8,339 nt of DNA from Armatimonadetes bacterium UBA5829 (GTDB lineage: Bacteria; Armatimonadota; UBA5829): assembly GCA_002431715.1 (NCBI GenBank), contig DJHI01000108.1:5224-13562 (forward strand). Direction: 5' to 3'. The position numbers were made by a program, and so were the translations under genes. Each line of letters starts with the position of its first letter. Within the stretch, counting starts at the first letter, position 1. Below are positions 1-7,466 of the stretch, piece by piece. The notes beneath the pieces were generated by a model. It had not been told where the DNA came from. It was given only the letters and a program-made list of their open reading frames with translations, and did not search any database.

Positions 1-1519
1 CGATAAAAGACTTGTTATCGTCCAAGTCTAAGGACCAGACAAACGACTTATCAAGCTTTATGATATCTATCGGAAGCATTTGTAGATACGTAAGAGAGGA
101 ATATCCCGTACCGAAATCATCGACTGAGATTCTGACTCCCATAGATTTCAGAGCGAGCAATATATCAACCGCCGCAGTAGGATCTTGCATCAAAGCACTT
201 TCAGTTAATTCAAGAACGAGATATTCCGGTTCTAGGCCGCTCAGGACAAGTGCGTTTTGAACCATTTCCAGCAGTTTCTTTTGTTCAAATTGCTTTGCCG
301 AGATATTGACCGACATAGTTATCGGCTCAAGGCCCATTTCCTGCCATCTCTTGTTGGCTGTGCATGCCGCATTAAGCACATATTCACTGAGCGGATCGAT
401 GAGGCCCGTCTCTTCAGCCAACTGAATGAATTGCGCCGGCTGAACCATCCCGTATTCAGGATGCTCCCACCTAACAAGAGCCTCCGCGCCTAATATCTTT
501 CCTGAATAGATTTCAACACTCGGCTGATAATGAACGATAAATTCCTTGTTTTCCAGTCCCTTACGCAGGCTGTTTTCAAGTATCATCATCTCCATAGCTG
601 TGCTGTGTAGAGACTCAGTATAAAGTGAATACTTATTTCTGCCCAGCTCCTTTGAATGATACATGGCAGTGTCGGCATTCTTAACGAGAGTCTCCGCATC
701 AATACCGTCAGACGGGTATATGCTGATACCTATACTTGCCGTTATGAAGTAGTCTCTTCCATCCAGATTAACAGGAGCCGAGAGTACATCCATTATTTTT
801 TTTGCGACAACGCTCGTATCCTCAGAACCTGCAATATCGGTAAGGATAACTGTGAATTCATCTCCACCCATTCGAGCCAGTGTATCTGATTGGCGCAGGC
901 ATGAAGACAGTCTGTCTGCAACTTCCTGAAGCAGTATATCTCCATAATTATGGCCGAGCGTATCGTTGATAATCTTGAATCTATCTAGATCCAGATACAT
1001 TACTGCAATAGATGAGTTTTGACGTTTTGCGCGGGCAAGAAACTGGGTCAGGCGATCACTAAACAAAAGTCTGTTTGGAAGGCCAGTCAGCGGATCATGG
1101 GTGGCCTGGACTCTCAAAGACTCACGCGTGGATATAAGTTCGGCCTGAAGGTCGAGTATACGTCTGCCGGCACGCAGCCTTGCGTTAAGCTCGTTTGAAT
1201 CAAACGGCTTGGTTATATAGTCATCCGCCCCTGCTCCAATTCCCTTAATAATATCCTCTTTCTGATTTTTTGCAGTCAGTAAGAGAATGTATATATATGG
1301 ACCATCTTTACGTTCACGTACTTTGCGGCAAATTTGCACTCCATCCATACCCGGCATCATCCAGTCGATGACTGCCAGCTTGGGAGTATTTTCCGACTGT
1401 AAATGTCGCCAGGCCTCTTCACCGTCACATGCTACTATGACTTCATATCCCCATTTAACGAGCAGTGCCTGAAGCAATTTTCTCGATACAGGATCATCCT
1501 CGGCAATGAGTATCCTCAT
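1..1519 (-). CDS. REC-GGDEF-EAL response regulator, bifunctional c-di-GMP enzyme (3' end cut by window edge)
   Basis: Cytoplasmic response regulator expected to make and/or degrade cyclic-di-GMP under control of a phosphorylated receiver domain. The 506 visible residues hold three domains. REC spans about 1-120, with acidic pocket E7/D8/D9, phospho-acceptor D52 in [10 protein letters not shown], and K104 in TKPF. GGDEF spans about 135-300, with an intact GGDEF at 218-222 and an RQSD inhibitory site at 209-212, exactly five residues upstream as in product-inhibited cyclases. EAL starts near 320, with EALVRW at 346-351, N404 in NIS, E437 in [14 protein letters not shown] from 467 and K488 in IKLDKSF. 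No signal peptide or membrane segment is seen. The last part of EAL lies beyond base 1, so its final catalytic residues cannot be judged. The ATG at 1519 overlaps the kinase stop as ATGA and has a strong ribosome site, suggesting translational coupling. The kinase is the likely phosphodonor (inference). Domain identity is near certain; net activity is unknown. Confidence 0.96.
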   Translation of the reverse strand, partial: MRILIAEDDPVSRKLLQALLVKWGYEVIVACDGEEAWRHLQSENTPKLAVIDWMMPGMDGVQICRKVRERKDGPYIYILLLTAKNQKEDIIKGIGAGADDYITKPFDSNELNARLRAGRRILDLQAELISTRESLRVQATHDPLTGLPNRLLFSDRLTQFLARAKRQNSSIAVMYLDLDRFKIINDTLGHNYGDILLQEVADRLSSCLRQSDTLARMGGDEFTVILTDIAGSEDTSVVAKKIMDVLSAPVNLDGRDYFITASIGISIYPSDGIDAETLVKNADTAMYHSKELGRNKYSLYTESLHSTAMEMMILENSLRKGLENKEFIVHYQPSVEIYSGKILGAEALVRWEHPEYGMVQPAQFIQLAEETGLIDPLSEYVLNAACTANKRWQEMGLEPITMSVNISAKQFEQKKLLEMVQNALVLSGLEPEYLVLELTESALMQDPTAAVDILLALKSMGVRISVDDFGTGYSSLTYLQMLPIDIIKLDKSFVWSLDLDDNKSFI

Positions 1520-4299
1520 GCGGCTTCCTCCATATCCAGCGCTGCCAGTGCAGACTTCAAGCATTCGATTTTTTCTTCCAATGCGATATAGGCTTCTCTT
1601 GCTCCACTCAGATCACCACTCGAACCGATTCTTTCTAGGCGCAGAGCCGCATTAAATACTGACTTCGCCGCAAAATTGCCCACCGAACCCTTTAGCGTAT
1701 GCGCGGTTTTCTGCAATAAATCAGCGTCACCACACGCTATTGCATCCTGTATTTCATGCATTAATTGTGGGTAATCGTCTATAAATATTTCTGCAAGTTC
1801 TTTCACCAGGTGCATATCACCATCGACCCTCGACAGCAGTTCATTCATATCAATGCATGGGATCTTGCAACTCCGTTGTTTATTTGCGGGCTTTTGGCTC
1901 TTTTCTTCTGACACATTTTCCAGTATTCGATTCAATTCTTCTATTTGTATGGGCTTTGCAACATATCCATCCATTCCAGCTTCCAGGCAACGTTCTCGGT
2001 CACCTTTCATTGCATGAGCTGTCATTGCAATTATCGGAATATGTGTCTTACATTTTTTCTCTATCTCACGGATGGCCATTGCAGCTTCTATTCCATCCAT
2101 CCGTGGCATCTGCACATCCATTAATACAAGATCGAAATGCTCGCTTTCATATGCATCGACGGCCTCTCTGCCGTTATTTGCAACTGCTACACTGTGGCCT
2201 CTCTTTTCCAAAATTGTAACTATCAGTTTCTGGTTCACTGCGTTGTCTTCAGCAACAAGAATTTTCAGCTTCGTGCCGCTATCCTTAGCCTCATCCGGCT
2301 TTATTTGAACAGCGCACACGTTATTATTACAATTCGTTTTGCCAAGAACGTTGATTATTCCGTCAAAAAGCTCGGACTGCTTGATCGGCTTAGTCATGTG
2401 AGCCGAAACACCTAGCTCCTTACAGCGGGCTATATCGCCGTATTGCCCACTGGAGGTAAGCATCATAATTGTGCAGTGTGCAGTATTGGGATCTTCAACA
2501 ATTTTTTGGGCTACATCAAATCCGTCCATTCCCGGCATCTGCGCATCTAGCAGAACAAGCGAATATGCATCGCCTGCTTCAGTTGCCCTGGTTAGTTCAG
2601 CTAATGCATCCTCTCCAGACTCCACAGCCATCGGCTTCATCTGCCAATTGGTCAGCACTTCCTCAAGAATTCGTCTATTTGTCGCATTGTCATCTACAAT
2701 CAGAACTCTCAGGTCGTGCAAATCAACCGGAATTGAGGATGTCCGGGAATTTTCAGGAACATCTCTTTGGCCGACCCGAACTGTAAAGTGGAAAGTGCTT
2801 CCTTGATCTACCTTGCTCTCTACCCAAATCCTGCCGCCCATCATTTTCACAAGCTGCGAGGAGATTGCAAGTCCGAGGCCGGTTCCGCCGTACTTCCTTG
2901 TAGTCGAATTGTCAGCTTGTGAAAAAGCATCGAATATCAACTTCTGCTTGTTTTCCGAAATGCCGATTCCAGTGTCTATAACAGCGATATGCAATACTGC
3001 ATCATCATCTGAAATGTCATCATTCCAGACATGAACGATCACCTCGCCACGCTGAGTAAATTTAATCGCATTGCCCACCAAATTGACTACGATCTGCCGC
3101 AGTCTTAATGGATCGCCTATAAGATCATCTGGAACATCCGGCTCTATCCGGCAGGCGAGTTCCAGTCCTTTTGTGTGAGCCCTAAGCGCAAGGGTTTTAA
3201 CTGTATCATCAAGGTTATTTCTCAGCTTGAAATCGGTAATATCGAGGTCCAGCTTGCGAGCTTCGATCTTTGAAAAGTCGAGAATATCATTTATTATCGA
3301 GAGCAGCGAATCAGCCGATGATTTTACCGCGTCAAGGTATTCCTGCTGCTCCGCTGTTAACTGCGTGTCGAGCACGAGCTCGGTCATACCAATGATTCCA
3401 TTCATAGGTGTGCGTATCTCATGGCTCATATTAGCAAGAAATTCGCTTTTTGCCTGACTTGCCGCTTCCGCTGCTTCCTTGGCATCACGAAGTTCAATTT
3501 CAGCTCGCTTACGCTCAGATATTTCAAGCTTAAGTTCTTCCGTACGCTGTTCTACTCTCTTTTCCAAATCTGCATGTGCTTCGTGAAGAGCAACATCACG
3601 CTCTTGAATCTGATCAAGCATCTCGTTGAAGCTGTCTATAAGCAGACCCATCTCGTCATTGCCGTATTTTTCCGCTCTTACCGAATAATTCTTCTCCAGC
3701 GACACACGTCTGGCCGTATCGACAAGCCTCAGGATCGGCACGGAAATCATTCGCTGCATCTTTCTTGAGAGCATCAGAGCGACCAATGTGGACATCAATA
3801 AAACAATTGCGGCTATAATTAAGTAACGCCTGGATCGGGAATGCATTTCCTCCATATCCGAGCACAAATATACTACACCCAGGGTTTTCCCTTCCAGAGT
3901 GATTTTTCTGTATAACTCAAGGCGACCGTCTCTAAAACTGTGGTAATTACCCACACTTGCATGAGTTGGAGGTAACTCCCTCTTATCGCCTTTTCGAACG
4001 TAATGAACGAATAGTTCGCCATCGGGAGTATACATACATGCTTCCATCACATTAGATTCAGCTCTCAAGGCGGATAGAGTCTCCTGCGCCGCACTTTTAT
4101 CCATAAATATAAGCGCCGCAGTGGAGTTATTACCTATTATCTGTGCAAGACTCGAAAGATCCTCCACCATGCCTCGTTTGAACATTATCGGTTCATAGGC
4201 GATAAATACCCCTATCGCCAGAATTACCGCGATACTGCATGTCAGCATAATTGCCAGCGTCAATTTATGCCGAATCGAAATATCTCTGATGGGACGCAT
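1516..4299 (-). CDS. Hybrid sensor histidine kinase: CHASE8-like sensor, HAMP, HisKA, HATPase, REC, REC, HPt
   Basis: Inner-membrane hybrid kinase of 927 residues with a complete BarA-like phosphorelay. Transmembrane helix 1 is about 13-35, the periplasmic part about 36-158 and helix 2 about 159-178. A HAMP region (about 180-235) and a coiled coil (about 236-285) follow. HisKA has H293 in MSHEIRTP. The HATPase carries the N box (N410 in [10 protein letters not shown]), G1 (DTGIGI from 442) and G2 (GGTGLGL from 471). REC1 has D536/D537, D585, T615 and K637; REC2 has E684/D685, D728, T760 and K782. The HPt domain near 818-927 has H867 in AHTLKGS. All phospho-transfer residues are present, so the protein looks active. 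The periplasmic and HAMP segments resemble YfiN/TpbB (CHASE8 type), for example [18 protein letters not shown] near 61-78; this comparison is from memory. With a YfiR-like gene just upstream, YfiR may be its periplasmic partner (inference). The phosphoryl group probably reaches the overlapping REC-GGDEF-EAL protein. The start is supported by a good ribosome site. Confidence 0.97.
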   Translation of the reverse strand: MRPIRDISIRHKLTLAIMLTCSIAVILAIGVFIAYEPIMFKRGMVEDLSSLAQIIGNNSTAALIFMDKSAAQETLSALRAESNVMEACMYTPDGELFVHYVRKGDKRELPPTHASVGNYHSFRDGRLELYRKITLEGKTLGVVYLCSDMEEMHSRSRRYLIIAAIVLLMSTLVALMLSRKMQRMISVPILRLVDTARRVSLEKNYSVRAEKYGNDEMGLLIDSFNEMLDQIQERDVALHEAHADLEKRVEQRTEELKLEISERKRAEIELRDAKEAAEAASQAKSEFLANMSHEIRTPMNGIIGMTELVLDTQLTAEQQEYLDAVKSSADSLLSIINDILDFSKIEARKLDLDITDFKLRNNLDDTVKTLALRAHTKGLELACRIEPDVPDDLIGDPLRLRQIVVNLVGNAIKFTQRGEVIVHVWNDDISDDDAVLHIAVIDTGIGISENKQKLIFDAFSQADNSTTRKYGGTGLGLAISSQLVKMMGGRIWVESKVDQGSTFHFTVRVGQRDVPENSRTSSIPVDLHDLRVLIVDDNATNRRILEEVLTNWQMKPMAVESGEDALAELTRATEAGDAYSLVLLDAQMPGMDGFDVAQKIVEDPNTAHCTIMMLTSSGQYGDIARCKELGVSAHMTKPIKQSELFDGIINVLGKTNCNNNVCAVQIKPDEAKDSGTKLKILVAEDNAVNQKLIVTILEKRGHSVAVANNGREAVDAYESEHFDLVLMDVQMPRMDGIEAAMAIREIEKKCKTHIPIIAMTAHAMKGDRERCLEAGMDGYVAKPIQIEELNRILENVSEEKSQKPANKQRSCKIPCIDMNELLSRVDGDMHLVKELAEIFIDDYPQLMHEIQDAIACGDADLLQKTAHTLKGSVGNFAAKSVFNAALRLERIGSSGDLSGAREAYIALEEKIECLKSALAALDMEEAA
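1525..1531 (-). promoter_or_regulatory. Ribosome binding site of the REC-GGDEF-EAL gene
   Basis: GGAGGAA on the minus strand, five bases before the ATG at 1519. It lies inside the last codons of the histidine kinase gene, so it fixes the start of the downstream gene and supports coupled translation across the ATGA overlap. Confidence 0.85.
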
Positions 4300-4305
4300 A
4301 TTAGA

Positions 4306-4313
4306 CCTTTCCT
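4306..4313 (-). promoter_or_regulatory. Ribosome binding site of the hybrid kinase gene
   Basis: AGGAAAGG on the minus strand, six bases before the ATG at 4299, in the 23-nt gap after the stop of the YfiR-like gene. It supports the chosen kinase start. The short gap leaves little room for a separate promoter, so the two genes are probably co-transcribed. Confidence 0.75.
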
Positions 4314-4322
4314 ATATCCGAT

Positions 4323-4868
4323 TTAACCTCTTACAATCCTTGCAAGCTTGAGAAGTTTAGAACTAATCTTCAAGTCTGCTTTCTTTGCATTCGCCGTATT
4401 TATTTCGAATTTTATTTTTCTGTCTTCAACATAGAAGGCGATTACTCCACCGTTGCGTGTAAAGCTGCTGCTCTCACCGACTGTCAGCATGTGCCAATCT
4501 GTTGCAGAGCCTGATATTTTGCCTATATGACTGTCCTCTGATTGGCTGACAAACAGTATGTGGCATGGCTTTATGTCACGATAGGATTTATAATACTTGA
4601 TCTCTATTTTTCGGCCATTGATGGTCTTTCCGCTTACTATTTTTTCCAGGGAGTCATTAAAGGGATTGTCACCACATACGCCAATGACAAATGTATTATT
4701 GCTGTCTGCAGATGTTTTCGAGGGCCAGTCTATGAAGTTTGCAAAATTATATAGGAAAGCTGCTTTTATCTCATATTCGTTAGCAGATGAGCCGGAACGT
4801 GCCTGAGCAATACCGATAAGAGGTATACACGTCAGAATAATTATCAGCAATCGACGCAAGGCTGCCAT
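4323..4868 (-). CDS. YfiR family (DUF4154) periplasmic protein
   Basis: Small secreted protein of the YfiR/HmsC type, 181 residues from the ATG at 4868. Residues 1-23 form a signal peptide (positive MAALRR, then a hydrophobic stretch, then AQA at the cleavage point). The mature part starts with the family hallmark YEIKAAFLYNFANFIDWP at 32-49. It continues with VIGVCGDNPF (C65), PCHILFVS (C102) and the C-terminal pattern IAFYVEDRKIKFEIN followed by LKISSKLLKLARIV. The two mature cysteines match the spacing of one disulfide known in Pseudomonas YfiR; a second pair is absent. In the known system YfiR represses the membrane cyclase YfiN in the periplasm. Here no YfiN is seen, but the next gene has a YfiN-like sensor, so it may act on that kinase (inference). 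A GTG at 4895 would add nine residues (190 aa), with GGAG 12 nt upstream; I prefer the ATG because it gives a standard signal peptide, although its ribosome site is weak. Confidence 0.93.
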   Translation of the reverse strand: MAALRRLLIIILTCIPLIGIAQARSGSSANEYEIKAAFLYNFANFIDWPSKTSADSNNTFVIGVCGDNPFNDSLEKIVSGKTINGRKIEIKYYKSYRDIKPCHILFVSQSEDSHIGKISGSATDWHMLTVGESSSFTRNGGVIAFYVEDRKIKFEINTANAKKADLKISSKLLKLARIVRG

Positions 4869-4946
4869 GATTCTTTTTTGCTCTAGTCTCTGCACTACGC
4901 TAAAATACTCCGATAAACCTATTGTGATTATCAGTAGATCATTATT

Positions 4947-4962
4947 TTAACTATAGAGTTAA
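4947..4962. repeat. Small AT-rich inverted repeat between receptor and YfiR-like genes
   Basis: TTAACT and AGTTAA flank four bases (ATAG), so the 16-bp element is perfectly symmetrical in its arms. It lies in the roughly 120-nt gap after the receptor stop. On the minus strand it is followed by AAAATAAT, not by a run of T, so it is not a convincing terminator. It could be a weak operator, an mRNA processing hairpin, or chance in AT-rich DNA. No other signal is clear in this gap. Confidence 0.3.
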
Positions 4963-4988
4963 TTGATGATTCTCAGGCAGAGTCGGTA

Positions 4989-7037
4989 TCAATATCTCCA
5001 GCTCAACTGTCCATATACATTACGCCCTATGTAGCTTGCAACTTCATAGGTTGTCCCATATGCTTCCTTATGCCTGCTTTTAAACAAATTTTGAACACCT
5101 AAGCTTATCTCCGTGGTATTGGATTTTTTCCAACCCAGCCTGACATCGGTTCTAGACCAGCCCGGTAGATAATAATATTCATCATTGAACTTACTGGATA
5201 GATAATGCTCAATATCCAATTCGATGTTATTCTTAAGGTCCATACTCGACCGGAACTGGAACTGACTGTGCGGATAGTACGCATCATTCGACAGTGAAAG
5301 AGTGTCTGTACAGTCAGCATCAGGAATCATATTCATTCTGCAGTATGTATATCCGGCGGATAATTGCCAATTTTCATTGGGATTTACCTTTGCCGACAGT
5401 TCCCAACCATACACATTGACATTTGCCTTATTATCTATTGTCAGAGGAACAAGAATATAGAAAAACGGCGAGGTCATTATCTGAGGAGTGCCGATTTCAA
5501 AACTGCGATAATTATTGTAGACGTTATAGTATGCCGTCAGGTCAATTGACGTTTTTTCCGATGGTTGGATTCTGTATCCTGCTTCATAGGCCATAAGGTC
5601 TTCAGATTGGAAATTCTTGTTTCCATATATCTTAGTGACATAATAATAGCCATCCGACCTTGTATAACCCAGCCAGTAAAACTGCGAATCTCTTTCCATA
5701 AGAGAGGGTATTCTAACAGCTTTAGAAATCGACGCCCAAAAGGTCTGATGCGACTGCGGCGTCCAGAGAAATCGAATATTAGGCTGAACTTCAAAGCCGG
5801 TATAGCTGTTATGCTCGAATTTCGACCCTATCGTGAGCTTTGTCTTCTCTGAAAGTGTAATATCATCCTGACAGAATGCACTGTAGAGCTGAGTTGTTTC
5901 ACCGGTGATATCGAAATTCACATATTCGGATTGTTTAATGCTGCATGAGCTTTGCCTATAACCTAATCCCCATACTAATTCGTGGCGGTCATTTAGCACC
6001 TGTCTGTTCTGAAAATCCAGATCTACTGTCCGACGCCTCTCACCGATATTCCCTTCGACCCTGTTAACGTAATCGTAGTAGAGATTCAGGCTAGTATTTG
6101 AAGTCGGAGTTTTCGATTGCGACCATTTGGCCATTATGTTGGAGCCTGAAATACTAATCTGATCATTGCTTATTATGGAGACAGTGGGCTCCATATAGGC
6201 TTCCTGATCTGCTTGCTCATTATAGAAGTCACCCTGAAGAGTAAAATTTCCAGAATTCGGCAGTTTCCAGTCGGCTCTAAATCCCTGCTTGTTTTGTTGC
6301 CATCCATCAAATGCAGATTGACCATCCTCATGCAGGGCATCATTCCAGTTTAGGTATTTCCCATAAACTCGATACGTCCCGTTGGCACCCAATTGCCCGC
6401 CGTATCGAATGGTGCTTTTTCCTCTCACGTCAGATCCGTAGAGCTGTGAGGCATATGTTCCCTGCGTATCGCTCGAACTCTTGGTTATTACATTGATAAC
6501 ACCGCTGACGGCGTTTGCTCCCCACATGGTTGCGCCTGGACCCCGGATAATCTCTATACGGTCGATGTCTCCCATAACCATTTCCTGCATGTCCCAATAA
6601 ACGCCAGCAAATAATGGTGTGTAGACGCTTCTGCCGTCAATAAGAACAAGTAATTTATTCGTATATGTCTCGCTGAAACCTCTGCAAGCTACAACCCATC
6701 TGTTTGCATTGATCTTTGCAACGTGAAGTCCAGGAACGAGACGCAGCGCCTCAGGAATACAAGTGGCGCCTGTACGTCGAATGTCGTCCGATGTAATAAC
6801 AAAAACAGATGCCGATGAGTCCTCCAGCTTCTCTGCTTTCTTGGAGACTGACGTCACTTCTATATTCATCAGGTCTTCAATGCTCATTTGTGAGATATCG
6901 GTTTTTGGAGAGACGTCACTCGCGGAGCAAGAGATTGACATGCACATTATCAAACTAATCACTATGAATATGCGAGCCATCAAACGGCGATAACATTCAT
7001 CAATTGCATTCAAAACGGCCAGCCTACCATTATGCAT
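4989..7037 (-). CDS. TonB-dependent outer-membrane receptor
   Basis: Outer-membrane beta-barrel with an N-terminal plug, 682 residues from the ATG at 7037. A hydrophobic signal segment covers about 23-36 with likely cleavage after SCSA (39). The mature start contains DISQMSIEDLMNIEVTSVSKK, a pattern typical of one receptor subfamily, in which IEVTSVS may act as the TonB box. The plug follows (about 70-190) with SVFVITSDDIRRTGA, PEALRLVPGL, LLVLIDGRSVYTPLFAGVYW and RIEIIRGPGATMWGANAVSG. The rest is aromatic-rich alternating barrel strands ending in GQLSWRY, with a terminal aromatic residue. The ligand cannot be told; no heme, siderophore or cobalamin context is present. It is the first gene of the minus-strand signalling operon, which suggests ligand sensing or uptake linked to c-di-GMP (inference). 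The 7037 start has GAGG six bases upstream. The ATG at 6980 gives a more standard signal peptide (663 aa) but no ribosome site. An ATG at 7148 would add 37 more residues and is less likely. Confidence 0.95.
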   Translation of the reverse strand: MHNGRLAVLNAIDECYRRLMARIFIVISLIMCMSISCSASDVSPKTDISQMSIEDLMNIEVTSVSKKAEKLEDSSASVFVITSDDIRRTGATCIPEALRLVPGLHVAKINANRWVVACRGFSETYTNKLLVLIDGRSVYTPLFAGVYWDMQEMVMGDIDRIEIIRGPGATMWGANAVSGVINVITKSSSDTQGTYASQLYGSDVRGKSTIRYGGQLGANGTYRVYGKYLNWNDALHEDGQSAFDGWQQNKQGFRADWKLPNSGNFTLQGDFYNEQADQEAYMEPTVSIISNDQISISGSNIMAKWSQSKTPTSNTSLNLYYDYVNRVEGNIGERRRTVDLDFQNRQVLNDRHELVWGLGYRQSSCSIKQSEYVNFDITGETTQLYSAFCQDDITLSEKTKLTIGSKFEHNSYTGFEVQPNIRFLWTPQSHQTFWASISKAVRIPSLMERDSQFYWLGYTRSDGYYYVTKIYGNKNFQSEDLMAYEAGYRIQPSEKTSIDLTAYYNVYNNYRSFEIGTPQIMTSPFFYILVPLTIDNKANVNVYGWELSAKVNPNENWQLSAGYTYCRMNMIPDADCTDTLSLSNDAYYPHSQFQFRSSMDLKNNIELDIEHYLSSKFNDEYYYLPGWSRTDVRLGWKKSNTTEISLGVQNLFKSRHKEAYGTTYEVASYIGRNVYGQLSWRY

Positions 7038-7236
7038 AATGAACCTCGATATGTGTTTGCGAGCTTGATGACACACTCTGAAAAATAAGGGATATTGCTC
7101 GAAAATCGATAACTGCTCAATACAAATAACGTGCAATATCACACCCATTATCGGCAGTTCAGCATTCCAGGCTTAGGTTTGAGACAATGCACCGACCGTT
7201 TCAAGCAAAAGGACTACAGTTTTTAAGCGCGAGCCA
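7038..7236. other. Non-coding spacer between the receptor operon and the tRNA promoter
   Basis: About 200 bases that should contain the promoter of the minus-strand operon. No minus-strand pair of hexamers close to consensus was found. The best candidate is TTGCAC near 7130 with a poor -10. Two similar minus-strand words, TTGAGCAGTTAT and TCGAGCAATAT, lie in direct orientation near 7080-7110 and could be a regulator site, but the match is loose. No cyclic-di-GMP riboswitch or other structured leader was recognised. Confidence 0.4.
7044..7047 (-). promoter_or_regulatory. Ribosome binding site of the TonB-dependent receptor gene
   Basis: GAGG on the minus strand, six bases before the ATG at 7037. 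It is the only clear Shine-Dalgarno match among the three in-frame start candidates (7148, 7037, 6980), so it decides the proposed start. Confidence 0.55.
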
Positions 7237-7266
7237 TTGACACATATTCGGGATTATTGGTATAAT
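7237..7266 (+). promoter_or_regulatory. Sigma70-type promoter of tRNA-Asn
   Basis: Perfect TTGACA at 7237-7242 and perfect TATAAT at 7261-7266 with an 18-bp spacer. Transcription would start near 7273, about ten bases before the tRNA 5' end. Both hexamers match consensus, as expected for a strong constitutive stable-RNA promoter. Confidence 0.88.
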
Positions 7267-7283
7267 TCTGCTGTCGATAGTAT

Positions 7284-7359
7284 TCCTCGGTAGCTCAATT
7301 GGCAGAGCACTTGGCTGTTAACCAGGGGGTTCGTGGTTCGAGTCCACGCCGGGGAGCCA
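7284..7359 (+). tRNA. tRNA-Asn (anticodon GTT), CCA encoded
   Basis: A 76-base cloverleaf. The acceptor stem TCCTCGG pairs with CCGGGGA with one G-U pair. The D stem is GCTC/GAGC around AATTGGCA. The anticodon stem CTTGG/CCAGG encloses the loop CTGTTAA with anticodon GTT at 7317-7319, in standard position 34-36. A five-base variable loop is followed by the T stem CGTGG/CCACG with loop TTCGAGT. Discriminator G and an encoded CCA end the gene. It decodes AAC and AAT. It is a single-gene unit with its own promoter and terminator, divergent from the signalling operon and convergent with the HAF-protein gene. No duplicated tRNA 3' end was seen nearby, so there is no sign of integration at this site within the window. 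Confidence 0.98.
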
Positions 7360-7376
7360 GCAAATTTGAAAGTCGA

Positions 7377-7408
7377 GGCAGAGCGGTTGTATAATTGCTC
7401 TGTCTTTT
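7377..7408 (+). terminator. Rho-independent terminator after tRNA-Asn
   Basis: GGCAGAGC at 7377-7384 pairs with GCTCTGTC at 7397-7404 (eight pairs, one G-U) around a 12-base loop and is followed directly by TTTT. It starts 18 bases after the tRNA CCA. The T run is short, so termination may be incomplete. Confidence 0.75.
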
Positions 7409-7429
7409 GTGCTTATGAGTCGGAGCTAG

Positions 7430-7454
7430 ATTTCGGGAAAGGGGTTTCCCAAAT
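7430..7454. repeat. Inverted repeat between convergent genes, possible terminator for the HAF-protein gene
   Basis: GGGAAA (7435-7440) and TTTCCC (7445-7450) are separated by GGGG. The stem can be extended by ATTT/AAAT past a single bulged C. It lies 13 bases beyond the stop codon of the minus-strand HAF-protein gene. Neither strand has a clear T run after the hairpin, so a terminator role is only possible. It may be a shared barrier between the two convergent transcripts. Confidence 0.4.
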
Positions 7455-7466
7455 TACCATGATGCG

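Noticed and set aside
1857..2806. Open plus-strand reading frames of 78-120 codons opposite the kinase gene
   Set aside because: They lie antisense to strongly conserved REC and HPt domains, overlap each other in several frames, show no domain, signal or ribosome site, and are expected by-products of codon bias.
3656..3865. Minus-strand frame of 69 codons inside the kinase gene
   Set aside because: It is out of frame with the HAMP and second transmembrane segment, which are clearly coding in the main frame.
4323..4868. Lipoprotein signal in the YfiR-like protein (ILTC near residue 14)
   Set aside because: Thr before the Cys and Leu at -2 fit the lipobox poorly, and a good type I cleavage point (AQA) follows nine residues later.
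7038..7148. Extension of the receptor to the ATG at 7148
   Set aside because: It would put 37 extra residues before an already long signal peptide, and no ribosome site was seen there; GAGG before 7037 is better.
7038..7236. Cyclic-di-GMP riboswitch in the operon leader
   Set aside because: Neither GEMM-I nor GEMM-II core motifs could be recognised by eye on the minus strand.
7284..7359. tRNA-Asn as attachment site of an integrated element
   Set aside because: No repeat of the tRNA 3' end, integrase or other mobility gene is present in the window.
7385..7396. TATAAT in the loop of the tRNA terminator as a promoter
   Set aside because: No fitting -35 hexamer stands 16-18 bases upstream and no gene follows on the plus strand.
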